Shown here in pieces: positions 6,987 through 16,043 of a stretch of DNA of 16,043 nucleotides (position 1 is the first letter of the stretch; the number at the start of each line of letters is the position of its first letter). The stretch is from Rubrimonas sp036735545 (GTDB lineage Bacteria; Pseudomonadota; Alphaproteobacteria; Rhodobacterales; Rhodobacteraceae). The notes under the pieces are model-generated. The model ran no database searches and was not told the origin of the DNA. It saw nothing but the letters and a program-made list of their open reading frames with translations. Made by a program: the position numbers and the translations under genes. The stretch lies in assembly GCA_036735545.1 (NCBI GenBank), contig DAINOD010000074.1, positions 1 through 16,043 of the forward strand, given 5' to 3'.

Positions 6987-7514
6987 TCATTCGGACGCGA
7001 TCTCGAAGCGGACATGGTTGGTGTCTCCGCTTCTGGAGTGAACGAGCGAGCGGGTAAAGGCCCGCACAATACGCAACCCGCAGCCCTGCGTCTCATTGTC
7101 ACGGAATCCCCGGGCGCTGTCGCAGTCTTCGGGCGACGCCGCGGTCGGATCGAAGGGGGCGCCGTCGTGCCAGACCCGCCCGCGCAGCCCCGGACCCTCG
7201 ACCGCCAGTTCGACCCCGACGCCGCCGAAGGTCTCGGCGGCGCCGTGCCAGAAGGCGTTCACGACAAGCTCCTCCACGACCACGCTCCCACGTCGAGAAA
7301 GGGCGCTGTCGCTGCAGTTCTGATCCAGATAGCCGGTCAGCGCAAAAAGGAACGAGCCGATATCGAACTGTCGTGCGATACGGGCCGCGAAAACCGACTG
7401 CGCCATCGATCTGGTCCAGGTAGAACGAGACGGATCGACGGCTCGCCCGAGGATTTCGACCGCCGCCGCCGCCACGTAACCGCGCCGCGGTCTCGACTTC
7501 AAGGCGTTCGTCAT
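6987..7514 (-). CDS. RsbW/SpoIIAB-like ATP-binding anti-sigma kinase
   Basis: 175 aa as drawn. HATPase_c_2 (GHKL) fold: N-box SVVVEELVVNAFWHG (77-91, Glu82 and Asn86 as Mg-ATP residues), G1 box VWHDGAPFDP (114-123, Asp117), Gly-rich GCGLRIVRAF (144-153) and final NHVRFEI (166-172). Such proteins bind either a sigma factor or another target and phosphorylate a STAS partner, here probably the product of 6868-6488. The first 36 residues are not recognisably part of the domain; Met37 (7406) is an alternative start giving 139 aa, nearer the family's usual size. Neither start has a good ribosome site. It is the first gene of the unit that runs to 3411. No sigma factor or response regulator lies within the window. 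Confidence 0.83.
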   Translation of the reverse strand: MTNALKSRPRRGYVAAAAVEILGRAVDPSRSTWTRSMAQSVFAARIARQFDIGSFLFALTGYLDQNCSDSALSRRGSVVVEELVVNAFWHGAAETFGGVGVELAVEGPGLRGRVWHDGAPFDPTAASPEDCDSARGFRDNETQGCGLRIVRAFTRSLVHSRSGDTNHVRFEIASE

Positions 7515-7806
7515 TCGCCGTCGCGAAGCGGGCGCGGGGCGTCGCCTGCGCCTCGCCTCGTTCGCTCCGGCGGTGTCGCCAGATTGTCGCGTCCGAGGAC
7601 CTCATCTCCCGATCCCGGTAGAGAACGAGGCGCGCCGGCGAACCCGGCCCAGTTGCTCGGACGCGCCGCAGATGGCCGGATCATGAACCGCAGCGGACGT
7701 CATGAGCAGTCGTCCTCGCCGCGCACCCTGCCCGGGAGAAGCGGCATGTGGCCTCGGCGGTCGCCGGACGCGCCATGATGGCCGCGATCCGGTCGCGACG
7801 TGCTGG
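7515..7806. other. Intergenic region upstream of the partner-switch operon
   Basis: 292 bases between the 3' end of the first transporter operon and the ATPase gene, both on the minus strand. I see no convincing gene; open frames here are shadows. The promoter of the signalling operon should be here, but neither sigma70-like boxes nor an EcfG-type GGAAC...CGTT pair stand out. No T-rich terminator is visible for the transporter operon, so read-through into the signalling genes cannot be excluded. Confidence 0.5.
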
Positions 7807-9456
7807 TCACAGGCTCATCCGGTCCTCCCGGCCGCCGACAAGGGTGAAAAGCGCCAGCGCCAGCGCCGTGATCAGGATAAGCAGGCTGGCCACCGCCGCC
7901 GCCGTGCCGTAGGCGCCGCCGATCACCTGGCTGTAGGTGGCGATCGGCATGGTGACGGTGCGCGCGGTGTAGAGCACCACGGTCGCCGACAGCTCGTTGA
8001 TGACCTCGACGAAGGCCAGCACGCCGCCGGCCAGCAACCCCGGCGCCATCAGCGGCAGCATCACCTTGCGGAAGGTCGCAAACGGCGGCGCGCCGAGGTT
8101 GACCGAGGCCTCCTCCACCGAGCGGTCCACCTGGTAGACGATGCTGGCGGCGGCGCGGGCCATGTAGGGCAGGCGACGGATGAAATAGGCCATGACGATG
8201 ATCGCAGCCGTGCCCGTCAGATGCAGCGGCGCCCCGTTGAAGGCGGTGATGAAGCCGATCCCCAGCACCGTGCCGGGTATGACGTATGGAACCATGATCA
8301 GCGCGTCGAGCGTCCGCGTGGCGGCGGTGTCGCGCCGCGCCAGCAGATAGCCGAGAGCCGCCCCCGCCACCGCGATCAGCGCCAACGCCACGGCCGAAAA
8401 GGTCAGGCTGTTCACGACCGCCCCGCCGATGCGGGCGAACACGGTCTCATAGGACATCAGCGAGAACGCCTCGCCGAAGACCGGCCCGCGCGTCTCGAGA
8501 AACGAGGTATGCACGATCACCAGCAGGGGCAGGTTGGCGACCAGCACCACCCCCCAGGCGAAGGCGGGATGGACCACCCGCGCCCAGCCGGTCAGCGGCC
8601 GGCGCTCGGGCGGCGCAGCCGAGCCGTCGCCGGCGTGGCTGCGCCGCGTCAGCACGACCCGTTGCAGCAGGATCGCCAGCGCGGCGAGCGCGACGAGGAT
8701 CACGGAGGTCGTCGCCGCCATCGCGGGCTCGCCGCCGATCTCGGACAGGTAGAGCCGGAACGCCAGCGTCGCGAGCACGTCGTAGTTCTCGCCCAGCAGG
8801 ATCGGCGCGCCGAAATCCGACAGCACCGACAGGAACACCAGCAGCGCGGCGGTCATCACCGCCGGCCGGATCATCGGAAAGGCGACGGTGAGGAAGGCGT
8901 TCAGCGGCCTGCGGCCAAGGTTGACCGCCGCCTCCTCAAGGCTGCGGTCCAGCCGTTGCAGCGCGCCATAGACCAGAAGGAACACCAGCGGATAAAGCTG
9001 CAGGGCGCTGACCAGCACGATCCCGCCGGGCCCGTAGATCGTCGGCGGGACGATCCCCAGCGGGGCCAGCGCCTGCGTCAGCACCCCGCCGCGGCCCAGC
9101 AGCATGATCCAGGCATAGGCGCCGATGAAGGGCGGCGACATCAGCGACAGCACCACCAGAATCCGGATCGCCGCCGCCCCCGGCAGCCGCCGCCGCGCCA
9201 TCATCACCGCCAGCGGCAAACCAAGCGCGACCGCGCCAAGCGCCCCGAGCGCGCTGATCGTCAGCGAGTTCCAGAAAGCCCGGCGGAAATATCCCGAGCC
9301 GAAGAAACTGGCATAGTTGGCCAGCCCGAACTCTCCGGTGAACTCGGCGTAGAAGCTGGCGGCGAACAGCCCGCCCAGGGGCCACAGCACAAGCGTGACC
9401 AGCACGGCGAAGGCCGCGACCGTCACCCCGTCCCACAGGTCGAAACGCGCCGTCAC
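7807..9456 (-). CDS. Fused ABC importer permease (FbpB type), operon 1
   Basis: 549 aa from a GTG start overlapping the ATPase stop (GTGA, 4 bases), to TGA at 7807. The protein is a tandem of two permease halves, each with about six TM helices. EAA loops, the sites that dock the ATPase, are at 174-199 (EEAAVNLGRRPLNAFLTVAF...) and 448-473 (EEASVNLGAPPFATFRKVML...). A charged Gly/Pro linker (270-290) joins the halves. This fused form is typical of Fe3+, phosphonate and related importers of the FbpB/SfuB class. It ends with a basic/acidic tail GGREDRMSL. The much longer open frame upstream of the GTG is a shadow of the ATPase gene. It acts in the inner membrane with the products of 10508-9453 and 11513-10548. 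Confidence 0.93.
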   Translation of the reverse strand: MTARFDLWDGVTVAAFAVLVTLVLWPLGGLFAASFYAEFTGEFGLANYASFFGSGYFRRAFWNSLTISALGALGAVALGLPLAVMMARRRLPGAAAIRILVVLSLMSPPFIGAYAWIMLLGRGGVLTQALAPLGIVPPTIYGPGGIVLVSALQLYPLVFLLVYGALQRLDRSLEEAAVNLGRRPLNAFLTVAFPMIRPAVMTAALLVFLSVLSDFGAPILLGENYDVLATLAFRLYLSEIGGEPAMAATTSVILVALAALAILLQRVVLTRRSHAGDGSAAPPERRPLTGWARVVHPAFAWGVVLVANLPLLVIVHTSFLETRGPVFGEAFSLMSYETVFARIGGAVVNSLTFSAVALALIAVAGAALGYLLARRDTAATRTLDALIMVPYVIPGTVLGIGFITAFNGAPLHLTGTAAIIVMAYFIRRLPYMARAAASIVYQVDRSVEEASVNLGAPPFATFRKVMLPLMAPGLLAGGVLAFVEVINELSATVVLYTARTVTMPIATYSQVIGGAYGTAAAVASLLILITALALALFTLVGGREDRMSL

Positions 9457-10508
9457 CGCAGCCGCGCCCCGGTTTCCGGGTGAAACAGTCGCAGCGCGTC
9501 CGGCGCGACCGCCATCCCCACCGGCGCGCCGGCCGCCAGCTCCGCCGCGCCCGCCCGGCGGGGCGCGTCCATCTCGACCTCCCCGCCGCCGTCCAGCGCC
9601 ACCGTGACGCGGGTGAAGGGGCCGAGGAAGCTGACCAGGCGCACCACGCCCTTCAGCGCCGCCGGGTCTGCGGGATCGACGAGGGCCATGTCCTCGGGGC
9701 GGATCGCGACCGTGACCGGCCCGGCGGACCCCGCCAGCGGCAGGCGCGCGCCCGCGACCTCCAGCGCGCCCTCCCCGAAGCGCCCCGCCAGCAGGTTGCA
9801 GGCGCCGATGAAGCCCGCGACGAAGACATGGGCGGGATCGTCGTAGACCGCGCGCGGGGCGCCGATCTGGCGCACGGCGCCGGCCTCCATCACCATGATG
9901 CGGTCCGAGACGGCCAGCGCCTCCTCCTGATCGTGGGTGACATAGAGCGTGGTGATGCCGAGCGACTGCTGCAAAAGGCGGATGTCGCGGCGCAGCTCGA
10001 CGCGCAGCTTGGCGTCGAGGTTGGACAGCGGCTCGTCCATCAGCAGCACGCGCGGCTCGATCACCAGCGCGCGCGCCAGCACCACGCGCTGCTTCTGCCC
10101 GCCCGAAAGGTGCTCGGGCAGCCGCTGCTCGAACCCCGTCAGCCGCACCTGCGCCAACGCCGCGGCCACCCGCCGGGCGATCTCGGCCCGCGCGACCTTG
10201 CGGTGGCGCAGGCCGTAGGCGACGTTCTCGAACACGCTCAGATGCGGGAAGATGGCGTAGTTCTGGAACACCATGCCCGTCTCCCGCCGCCAGGGCGGCA
10301 GGGTGTCGGCGCGTTCGCCCCCGATGCTCAGGGTTCCTGCGTCCAGCGGCAGAAACCCCGCGATCATGCGCAGCAGGGTGGTCTTGCCGCAGCCGGACGG
10401 GCCCAGCAGGGTGAAGAACTCGCCCTTCGCGATGTCGAGGTCGAGCGGGTGCAGGGCGACGGCGGCGCCGAAGCGCTTCACCGCCGCACGGATCGAGATG
10501 TCTGCCAT
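9453..10508 (-). CDS. ABC importer ATPase (FbpC/PotA type), operon 1
   Basis: 351 aa. Nucleotide-binding domain with Walker A GPSGCGKTT (36-44), Q-loop Gln82, signature LSGGQ (134-138), Walker B VLLMDE (154-159), D-loop SNLD and switch His192 in YVTHDQ. Residues from about 235 on form a C-terminal TOBE-type regulatory region (VTVAIRPEDMAL). This is the import-type CUT1/FbpC architecture, powering the permease encoded immediately downstream. No Shine-Dalgarno sequence is seen before the ATG; instead a 10-bp hairpin ends 8 bases upstream, so translation initiation is probably weak or coupled to the binding-protein gene. The stop overlaps the permease GTG. Confidence 0.95.
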   Translation of the reverse strand: MADISIRAAVKRFGAAVALHPLDLDIAKGEFFTLLGPSGCGKTTLLRMIAGFLPLDAGTLSIGGERADTLPPWRRETGMVFQNYAIFPHLSVFENVAYGLRHRKVARAEIARRVAAALAQVRLTGFEQRLPEHLSGGQKQRVVLARALVIEPRVLLMDEPLSNLDAKLRVELRRDIRLLQQSLGITTLYVTHDQEEALAVSDRIMVMEAGAVRQIGAPRAVYDDPAHVFVAGFIGACNLLAGRFGEGALEVAGARLPLAGSAGPVTVAIRPEDMALVDPADPAALKGVVRLVSFLGPFTRVTVALDGGGEVEMDAPRRAGAAELAAGAPVGMAVAPDALRLFHPETGARLR

Positions 10509-10516
10509 GGGGAGCG

Positions 10517-10541
10517 GGGCGGCGGCGCGGGGCCGCCGCCC
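10517..10541 (-). promoter_or_regulatory. Strong hairpin between binding-protein and ATPase genes
   Basis: A perfect 10-bp GC stem (GGGCGGCGGC / GCCGCCGCCC) with a 5-base loop fills most of the 39-base gap. No T-run follows. In many binding-protein operons such a structure protects the upstream message from 3' decay and gives more binding protein than membrane parts; here it also sits next to the ATPase start codon. Confidence 0.6.
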
Positions 10542-10547
10542 GCGGGC

Positions 10548-11513
10548 TCACTTGCGCAGGATAGACAGGTAGCGGCGGATCATCGCCTCGCGCGCCGCGC
10601 CGACCTCGGCCATGTCGTAGTTGTCGATCGGCATCTCCGACAGCGGGATCAGGCCCGCCGGGTCGGCGACGTCGGTGCGCACCGGGCGACGCTTCATCGT
10701 GTCCACGAGGAAGGCCTGGTTCTCGGCCGACAGCACATAGTCGATGAAGGCCTTGCCGCCCTCGGGGTTCGGGCCGCCCTTGACCAGCGCCACGCCGTCG
10801 GGCCGCGCCGAGGTGCCTTCGCTGGGATAGACGATGCGCACCGGCGCGCCGCCGGAGACGTAGCGATAGGCGGCCTCCTCCAGCGTCAGGCCCACGGCGT
10901 ACTCGCCGTCCGCGGTGCCGCGCGGCACGGCGCCCGAGCTGCCGGTGACGATGAAGTTGTCCATCATCTTTTCGAACAGCGCCCAGCCTTCCTCCTCGCC
11001 GTAGATGTGGATCACGGTCGCCATCTGGTTGAAGGCGCTGCCCGATCCGTCGGCGCCGGCGAAAGCGACGCGGCCCTTCCACTTCGGATCGGCCAGATCG
11101 GCCCACGACTTCGGCTCCTCGCCCTCGGGCACGAGGGTGGTGTTCACGACGAAGGCCATCGGGACAGAGGTGTAGGGCAGCCAGGCCTCGCCGACCTTGT
11201 AGGTTTCGGCGATCATGTCCCAGCCGGCGGGCTGGTAGGGCTCCAGCAGGTCGCTGTTGGCCTCCAGCGCCTCGGCGCCGATGGACCAGATCACGTCGGC
11301 GATGGGCGCGGCGGCCTCGGCGCGGGCGCGCTGGATGATGTCGCCGGAACCGGCCTGCACGATCTCGACCCGCAGGCCGGTGGCGGCCTCGAAGCGGGGC
11401 ACGACGGCCTGATGGATCTCGGGCGCATGGGCGGTGTAGACGGTCACGGTCTGCGCGGCCGACGCGGCGGCGACGGAGGCCAGCGCGGCGGCGGTCAGGG
11501 CGGTGCGGATCAT
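10548..11513 (-). CDS. Periplasmic substrate-binding protein (AfuA/FbpA-like), operon 1
   Basis: 321 aa. Signal peptide 1-20, likely cleaved before Gln21 (AAASAA|QTV). The mature protein begins VTVYTAHAPEI and shows family features: FEAATGLRVEIVQAGSGD (41-58), ADVIWSIG, SWADLADPKWKGRVAFAGADGSGSA (136-160), and YPSEGTSARPDGVALVKGGPNPEGGKAFIDYVLS (229-262). In FbpA-type iron binders two adjacent tyrosines in the region matching 205-222 hold ferric iron; here that region reads EAAYRYV, without adjacent tyrosines, so iron is uncertain and other anions or polar solutes are possible. First gene of the operon, with a good ribosome site. Confidence 0.9.
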   Translation of the reverse strand: MIRTALTAAALASVAAASAAQTVTVYTAHAPEIHQAVVPRFEAATGLRVEIVQAGSGDIIQRARAEAAAPIADVIWSIGAEALEANSDLLEPYQPAGWDMIAETYKVGEAWLPYTSVPMAFVVNTTLVPEGEEPKSWADLADPKWKGRVAFAGADGSGSAFNQMATVIHIYGEEEGWALFEKMMDNFIVTGSSGAVPRGTADGEYAVGLTLEEAAYRYVSGGAPVRIVYPSEGTSARPDGVALVKGGPNPEGGKAFIDYVLSAENQAFLVDTMKRRPVRTDVADPAGLIPLSEMPIDNYDMAEVGAAREAMIRRYLSILRK

Positions 11514-11518
11514 CGAAC

Positions 11519-11525
11519 TCTCCTT
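11519..11525 (-). promoter_or_regulatory. Ribosome binding site of binding protein 1
   Basis: On the minus strand AAGGAGA lies 5 bases before the ATG at 11513. It is the strongest Shine-Dalgarno match in operon 1 and fixes the start. Confidence 0.8.
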
Positions 11526-11583
11526 GGTGGCCGGACTTGCGTTCGATTAACCACCTTGCGCGACGCTATCATGAAGCCTGCGC

Positions 11584-11605
11584 GCTCCGGGTCGGCGCCC
11601 GGCGC
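11584..11605 (-). terminator. Weak candidate terminator after the second transporter operon
   Basis: Directly after the ATPase stop, a 5-bp CCGGG/CCCGG stem with 6-base loop, extended by two pairs beyond a mismatch. There is no T-run, so termination here is doubtful. The remaining part of this 92-base gap (11526-11583) should carry the operon 1 promoter, but no clear boxes are seen. Confidence 0.25.
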
Positions 11606-12651
<1,046 letters not shown>

Positions 12652-12655
<4 letters not shown>

Positions 12656-14898
12656 AGCAGTCCCTTGCCGCGCTCTCGCGCGTCGATGCGCCGCGACAGC
12701 GCGATCAGCAGCAGGATCATCAGCAGAAGCCCCACGATCATCACGGACGCCATGGCCGCGGCCCGGCCCAGCCGGCCCTGCTCGACCCATTGCAACAGCA
12801 GCACGGTGGCGAGGTTGTTGCCGGCGCCGACGAGGAAGACGACCTGGCTGACGGCGGTCATCGCCGAGACGAAGGCGAAGATCAGCCCGGCCAGCAGCGG
12901 ATAGAGCAGCAGCGGCGCCAGCACCCGCACCAGCGTCACGCCGGAACCTGCCTTCAGCGTCGCCGAGGCCTCCTCGAGGCTGCGGTCGATCTGGGCGAGG
13001 CCGGACATCGAGGCCCGGATGGCGACCGGCATGTTGCGGAACACCAGCGCCAGGACGACGACGGCCGAGGTTCCCGTCATCAGGAGCGCCCCGTCGTTGA
13101 ACGCGAGGATGTAGGCGAGCCCCATGACGGTGCCGGGCGTGGCGAAGGACAGCAGCGAGCCGAACTCCAGGTAGCTGCGCCCCCAGAAGCGATGGCGCGT
13201 GACCAGATAGGCGATCAGCCCGCCGAGGATCATCGCCGGCGCGGCCGAGGCGGCCGACAGCTTGATCGTGTACCACAGCGTCGGCCAGCCGGTGGCGAAG
13301 AAGTCCAGATAGTGCTGGAACGTCAGCGTGTTGTTGATGCTCCAGAGCTGGACGAAGGAGCCGTAGAAGATCGTGGCGTAAAGCGCCATGACGAAGGCGA
13401 ACCACAGGCCCGCCAGCGCGAGCAGGCCCCACTCCATGCTCCGCGGCAGCGGCAGGAAGGCCCCCGAGGCGGGCTTGCCCGTGACCGTGGCGAAGCCCGT
13501 GGCCCCCAGCACCACGCGCGAGCCCACGAAGACCAGACCGACGAGAAACAGCAGCACCGCGCCATAGACCGCCGCCTCGGGCTGCGAATAGCGCCCCGTC
13601 AGCGCGAGGAACACCTCGGTGGCGAGGAAGTTGCGGTCGCCCCCCAGCACCAGCGGCGTGCCGAAATCGGAGATGGACTCGATGGAAGCCAGCAGCAGCG
13701 AGGCCGCGATGCCGGGCCGCACCAGCGGCCATGTGATGTCGCGGAACACCCGCCAGCGCGAGGCGCCCAGCGTGGTCGCCGCCTCCTCCAGCGCGGGGTT
13801 CAGCGAGGACAGCGAGCCGCGGATGATGAGATAGGCCACCGGCGCCAGCCCGAGGATCTGCGACAGCGCCACGCCCGGAACGCCGTAGAGCGGGTTGGAC
13901 AGCGGCGGAACGCCCAAAAGGTCATAGGTGATCAGCCCGCGCCGGCCGAGCAGGAAGATGATCGAGAAGCCGATCACGAAGGGCGGCGTGATGAAGGGCA
14001 GCACGCTGACAACCCCCAGCGCGCCGCGCACCGCGCCCGACCGCGTCCGCTGGCCGAGCAGCGCCAGCGCGAAGCCCAGCGCCGTAGCCCCCGGCGCGGC
14101 GATGGCCGCGACCAGCAGCGTCGAGGGCAGCGCGCCGCGGCCCCAGACCATGATCCCGACCGCCCAGCCGGCCGCCGCGCCGCCGATCAGCCACAGGGCG
14201 GCGGGCCTCAGCCGCGGGTCGGCCCGCCACGCGCGCACGGCCAGCGCCACGCCCCCGGCCGCGCCGAGCGCCGTGGTCCAGCCGACGCGCGCGGCTTCCG
14301 AGATCTCGGTGAAGGGATTGTCCACGAACAGGAACAGCGGGCTGGAGAAGGTGCGCCCGAACTGCGCCAGCGTCAGCCCGCCGTCGATCCAGACAGCCGC
14401 GCGCAACACCAGCGCCAGCGGCAGGAGGATGAACAGCGTGACGAAGGCGAGCGTCATCAGCACGCTGGCGCCGACGAAGGCGTCGCCGCGCACCCGGCCG
14501 CCGTCGGACAGCGCGCAGCCCGCCGCGACGATGAGCGCCATCGCCGGCCCGAAGGCGCCCCAGCCGAACGGCACGCCCGTCGCCAGCAACGCCGCCAGCA
14601 ACCCCGCCACCCCCGCGCCGGCCGCCAGCGCGCACAGGTCGGCGCGTTGGCGCCGCCCGATCTGGATGAAGGCCAGCGCCATGATCGCGAGCGCCGCCAG
14701 CGGGGCGATCAGGTTCAGCGACCATGCCGCCGCCTCGGGACCGGCGAGACCGTGCAGGTCGTAGTGCGGCGGCCAGAACGCCCGGCCGGGGCGCCCGACC
14801 GGCAAAACGGCCCAGAGACCGAAGGCGACCGCAGCCCACAGGGCCGCGCCCATGGGGCGCGGGCTGCGGGTCGCGGCGATGTCCACGGTCAGGGTCAC
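12652..14898 (-). CDS. Fused ABC importer permease with extra N-terminal membrane segment, operon 2
   Basis: 748 aa if started at GTG 14898; ATG at 14853 (Met16) is equally possible, and neither has a good ribosome site. Two permease halves with EAA loops at 371-396 (EEAATTLGASRWRVFRDITW...) and 642-671 (EEASATLKAGSGVTLVRVLA...). It is about 200 residues longer than the operon 1 permease. The extra length is N-terminal: hydrophobic helices near 17-35, 58-80, 87-107, 112-130 and 141-168 precede the first canonical half. Longer permeases of this kind occur in some proteobacterial Fe3+-type importers, but the function of the extension is not known to me. It acts in the inner membrane with the ATPase at 12655-11606. 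Confidence 0.9.
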
Positions 14899-14913
14899 GG
14901 GCTTGATGGGCTG

Positions 14914-14936
14914 GGACCCGCGCCGGAGCGCGGTCC
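14914..14936 (-). promoter_or_regulatory. Hairpin between binding-protein and permease genes
   Basis: A 9-bp stem with one bulged base (14914-14923 with 14928-14936) and a 4-base loop. Read on the minus strand the loop is C(UCCG)G, a UNCG-type tetraloop with its usual closing pair, which makes the hairpin unusually stable. It sits 8 bases after the binding-protein stop and has no T-run. A role in protecting the binding-protein message is likely. Confidence 0.55.
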
Positions 14937-14944
14937 GCAGGCGC

Positions 14945-15958
14945 TCAGCGCGGAACCGGGAAGATCTCGTTGGTCCAGCGTGCGATCAGCCGGCCCTGCA
15001 GGTCCGGATCGCCGTAGGTGGCGAAGTCGTAGTCGATGACCTTGATCGCGTCGAGATCGGGCGAGCCCTCGGCGGCGCGGGCGTTCACGTTGGCCTTGAC
15101 CTGCAGGTTGCCGCTGTCGGAGCCGAGGTCCTGGCCCTCCGCCGAAAGGGCGAACTCGATGAAGGCGCGCCCGCCCTCGGGGTTGGGGCCGTTCTTCACG
15201 AGGCTGATGCCGCCGATCTCGTAGCCGGTCCCCTCCTCGGGAATGATGATCTCGATGGGGAAGCCGGCCGCCTTCTCGCGCACCGCGCCGGCCATGAAGA
15301 TGACGCCCACGCCCAGCTCGCCCTGCCCGACCGGGCCGAGGGAGCCCGAGCCGGAGCGCGTGTAGGTCGCCATGTTCTGGTGCATGCCGGCGAGAAGCTC
15401 GAAGGCCTCCTCCTCGCCGAAGAGCTGCACCAGCGTCGCGATGACGGTGTAGGCGGTGCCCGAGCTGTTGGGGTCGGCCATGCCGATCAGCCCCTTGAAC
15501 GCCGGGTCGGCGAGATCCCTCCACGACGTCGGCGTCGGCGCCCCCTGGGACTCCAGCACCGCGGGGTTGACCACGAAGGCGATTGGGTTGGCGTAGAGCG
15601 GCAGGTAGGTGTCGCCGACGGCCGAGGTGAAGCGCTCGTTCAACTCGTCGTGGTTCGACGGGCGGAAGAACTCGGTGACGCCCTCGTTGAAACCCACGAG
15701 GTGCGGGTCGCCGGTGCCCCCGTAGAAGACGTCGAACGTCGGGTTCGACGCCTCGGCGCGCAGGCGGACGAGGCTCTCGTTCGAGCGCAGGTTGAGGTAT
15801 TCCATCCGATAGCCGGTGGCGGCCTCGAACGGCGCCTTCAGCGCGTCGCACCACTCGGCGACGACGCAGACCACGTTGACCTGACCCTTGTCCTGGGCGG
15901 CGACGGCGGTGGCGACCGAAACAGCGATGGCGCAGGCGACGGCGCGAGAAGCAATCAT
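14945..15958 (-). CDS. Periplasmic substrate-binding protein with Cys pair, operon 2
   Basis: 337 aa from ATG 15958, chosen over the upstream ATG (16006) because it has a good ribosome site and begins the signal peptide directly. Signal peptide 1-21 (TAVAA|QDKG). Family features: FEAATGYRMEYLNLRSNESLVRLRAE (44-69), DVFYGGTGDPHL (76-87), SWRDLADPAFKGLIGMADPNSSGTAY (145-170), IPEEGTGYEIGGISLVKNGPNPEGG (239-263). Just after the signal peptide is VCVVAEWC with Cys31 and Cys37, able to form a periplasmic disulfide. The region where FbpA has its iron-binding tyrosine pair (about 214-232, GELGVGVIFMAGAVREKAA) has no tyrosine, so ferric iron by that mechanism is unlikely. The ligand is unknown. First gene of operon 2. 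Confidence 0.9.
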   Translation of the reverse strand: MIASRAVACAIAVSVATAVAAQDKGQVNVVCVVAEWCDALKAPFEAATGYRMEYLNLRSNESLVRLRAEASNPTFDVFYGGTGDPHLVGFNEGVTEFFRPSNHDELNERFTSAVGDTYLPLYANPIAFVVNPAVLESQGAPTPTSWRDLADPAFKGLIGMADPNSSGTAYTVIATLVQLFGEEEAFELLAGMHQNMATYTRSGSGSLGPVGQGELGVGVIFMAGAVREKAAGFPIEIIIPEEGTGYEIGGISLVKNGPNPEGGRAFIEFALSAEGQDLGSDSGNLQVKANVNARAAEGSPDLDAIKVIDYDFATYGDPDLQGRLIARWTNEIFPVPR

Positions 15959-15964
15959 GGCGAT

Positions 15965-15971
15965 CTCCCTT
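15965..15971 (-). promoter_or_regulatory. Ribosome binding site of binding protein 2
   Basis: AAGGGAG on the minus strand, 6 bases before the ATG at 15958; this site decides the start codon. Confidence 0.75.
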
Positions 15972-16012
15972 GATGTTACGGGAGCGTTAACGGCGACGCA
16001 CGACAATACCCC

Positions 16013-16033
16013 GACGTTTTCATGACGTTTTCA
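16013..16033 (-). repeat. Tandem 10-bp direct repeat upstream of operon 2
   Basis: GACGTTTTCA occurs at 16013-16022 and 16024-16033, an 11-base period that places both copies on the same face of the helix, 55-75 bases before the binding-protein ATG. The surrounding sequence is AT-richer than the rest of the window. It is a reasonable candidate for a regulator site near the operon 2 promoter; a short palindrome CGTTAACG (15985-15992) lies between it and the ribosome site. Confidence 0.45.
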
Positions 16034-16043
16034 CTACGATCGC

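Noticed and set aside
6869..7102. A longer STAS protein (204 aa) starting at 7102
   Set aside because: The extra residues have no domain and would overlap the end of the ATPase gene; the ATG at 6868 with a purine-rich leader begins just before the STAS fold.
9457..11106. A 1099-aa minus-strand protein ending in the operon 1 permease
   Set aside because: Its first 550 residues are the out-of-frame translation of the ATPase and binding-protein genes; the GTG at 9456 with GTGA overlap is the proper start.
12656..13732. A 708-aa minus-strand protein ending in the operon 2 ATPase
   Set aside because: The N-terminal half is a shadow of the permease gene; the ATPase domain starts right at the GTG at 12655.

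Overview
The window is very GC-rich, with tightly packed genes and many ATGA, GTGA and TGATG junctions. The domain repertoire (FecR, OmpA lipoprotein, CHASE2-SpoIIE phosphatase, two FbpABC-type transporters) points to an alphaproteobacterium, though no species marker is present. No rRNA, tRNA, CRISPR array, insertion sequence or phage gene was found.

Layout. (1) 1-1124 (+): 3' part of an amidase-signature enzyme, followed by a strong hairpin. (2) 1125-1879: no intact gene; a short minus-strand tract looks like a decayed coding sequence broken by frameshifts. (3) 1880-3414 (+): a two-gene unit, a secreted FecR-domain protein overlapping (ATGA) an OmpA-type lipoprotein. (4) 7514-3411 (-): a four-gene signalling unit, in transcription order an RsbW-like ATPase, a STAS protein, a metallo-beta-lactamase-fold hydrolase and a membrane CHASE2-SpoIIE/PP2C phosphatase. 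Its last stop codon interlocks with the stop codon of the convergent OmpA gene. (5) 11513-7807 (-): an ABC importer ordered binding protein, ATPase, fused permease. (6) 15958-11606 (-): a second importer of the same broad class ordered binding protein, permease, ATPase.

How the parts may work together. The signalling block contains all the parts of a partner switch: a kinase/anti-sigma-type ATPase, its STAS antagonist with a phosphorylatable serine, and a PP2C phosphatase whose sensing is periplasmic (CHASE2). A MBL-fold enzyme is built into the same operon. Facing it is a FecR plus peptidoglycan-binding OmpA lipoprotein pair, which would place all envelope-side parts next to the CHASE2 sensor. 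No sigma factor gene is in the window, so the output of the switch is unknown. The two importers belong to the Fe3+/phosphonate/polyamine-like group by sequence, but neither binding protein shows the adjacent tyrosine pair of FbpA, so iron should not be assumed. In both operons a strong hairpin follows the binding-protein gene, fitting higher expression of the binding protein than of the membrane parts.

Most other long open frames in this window are GC-driven shadows of these genes.
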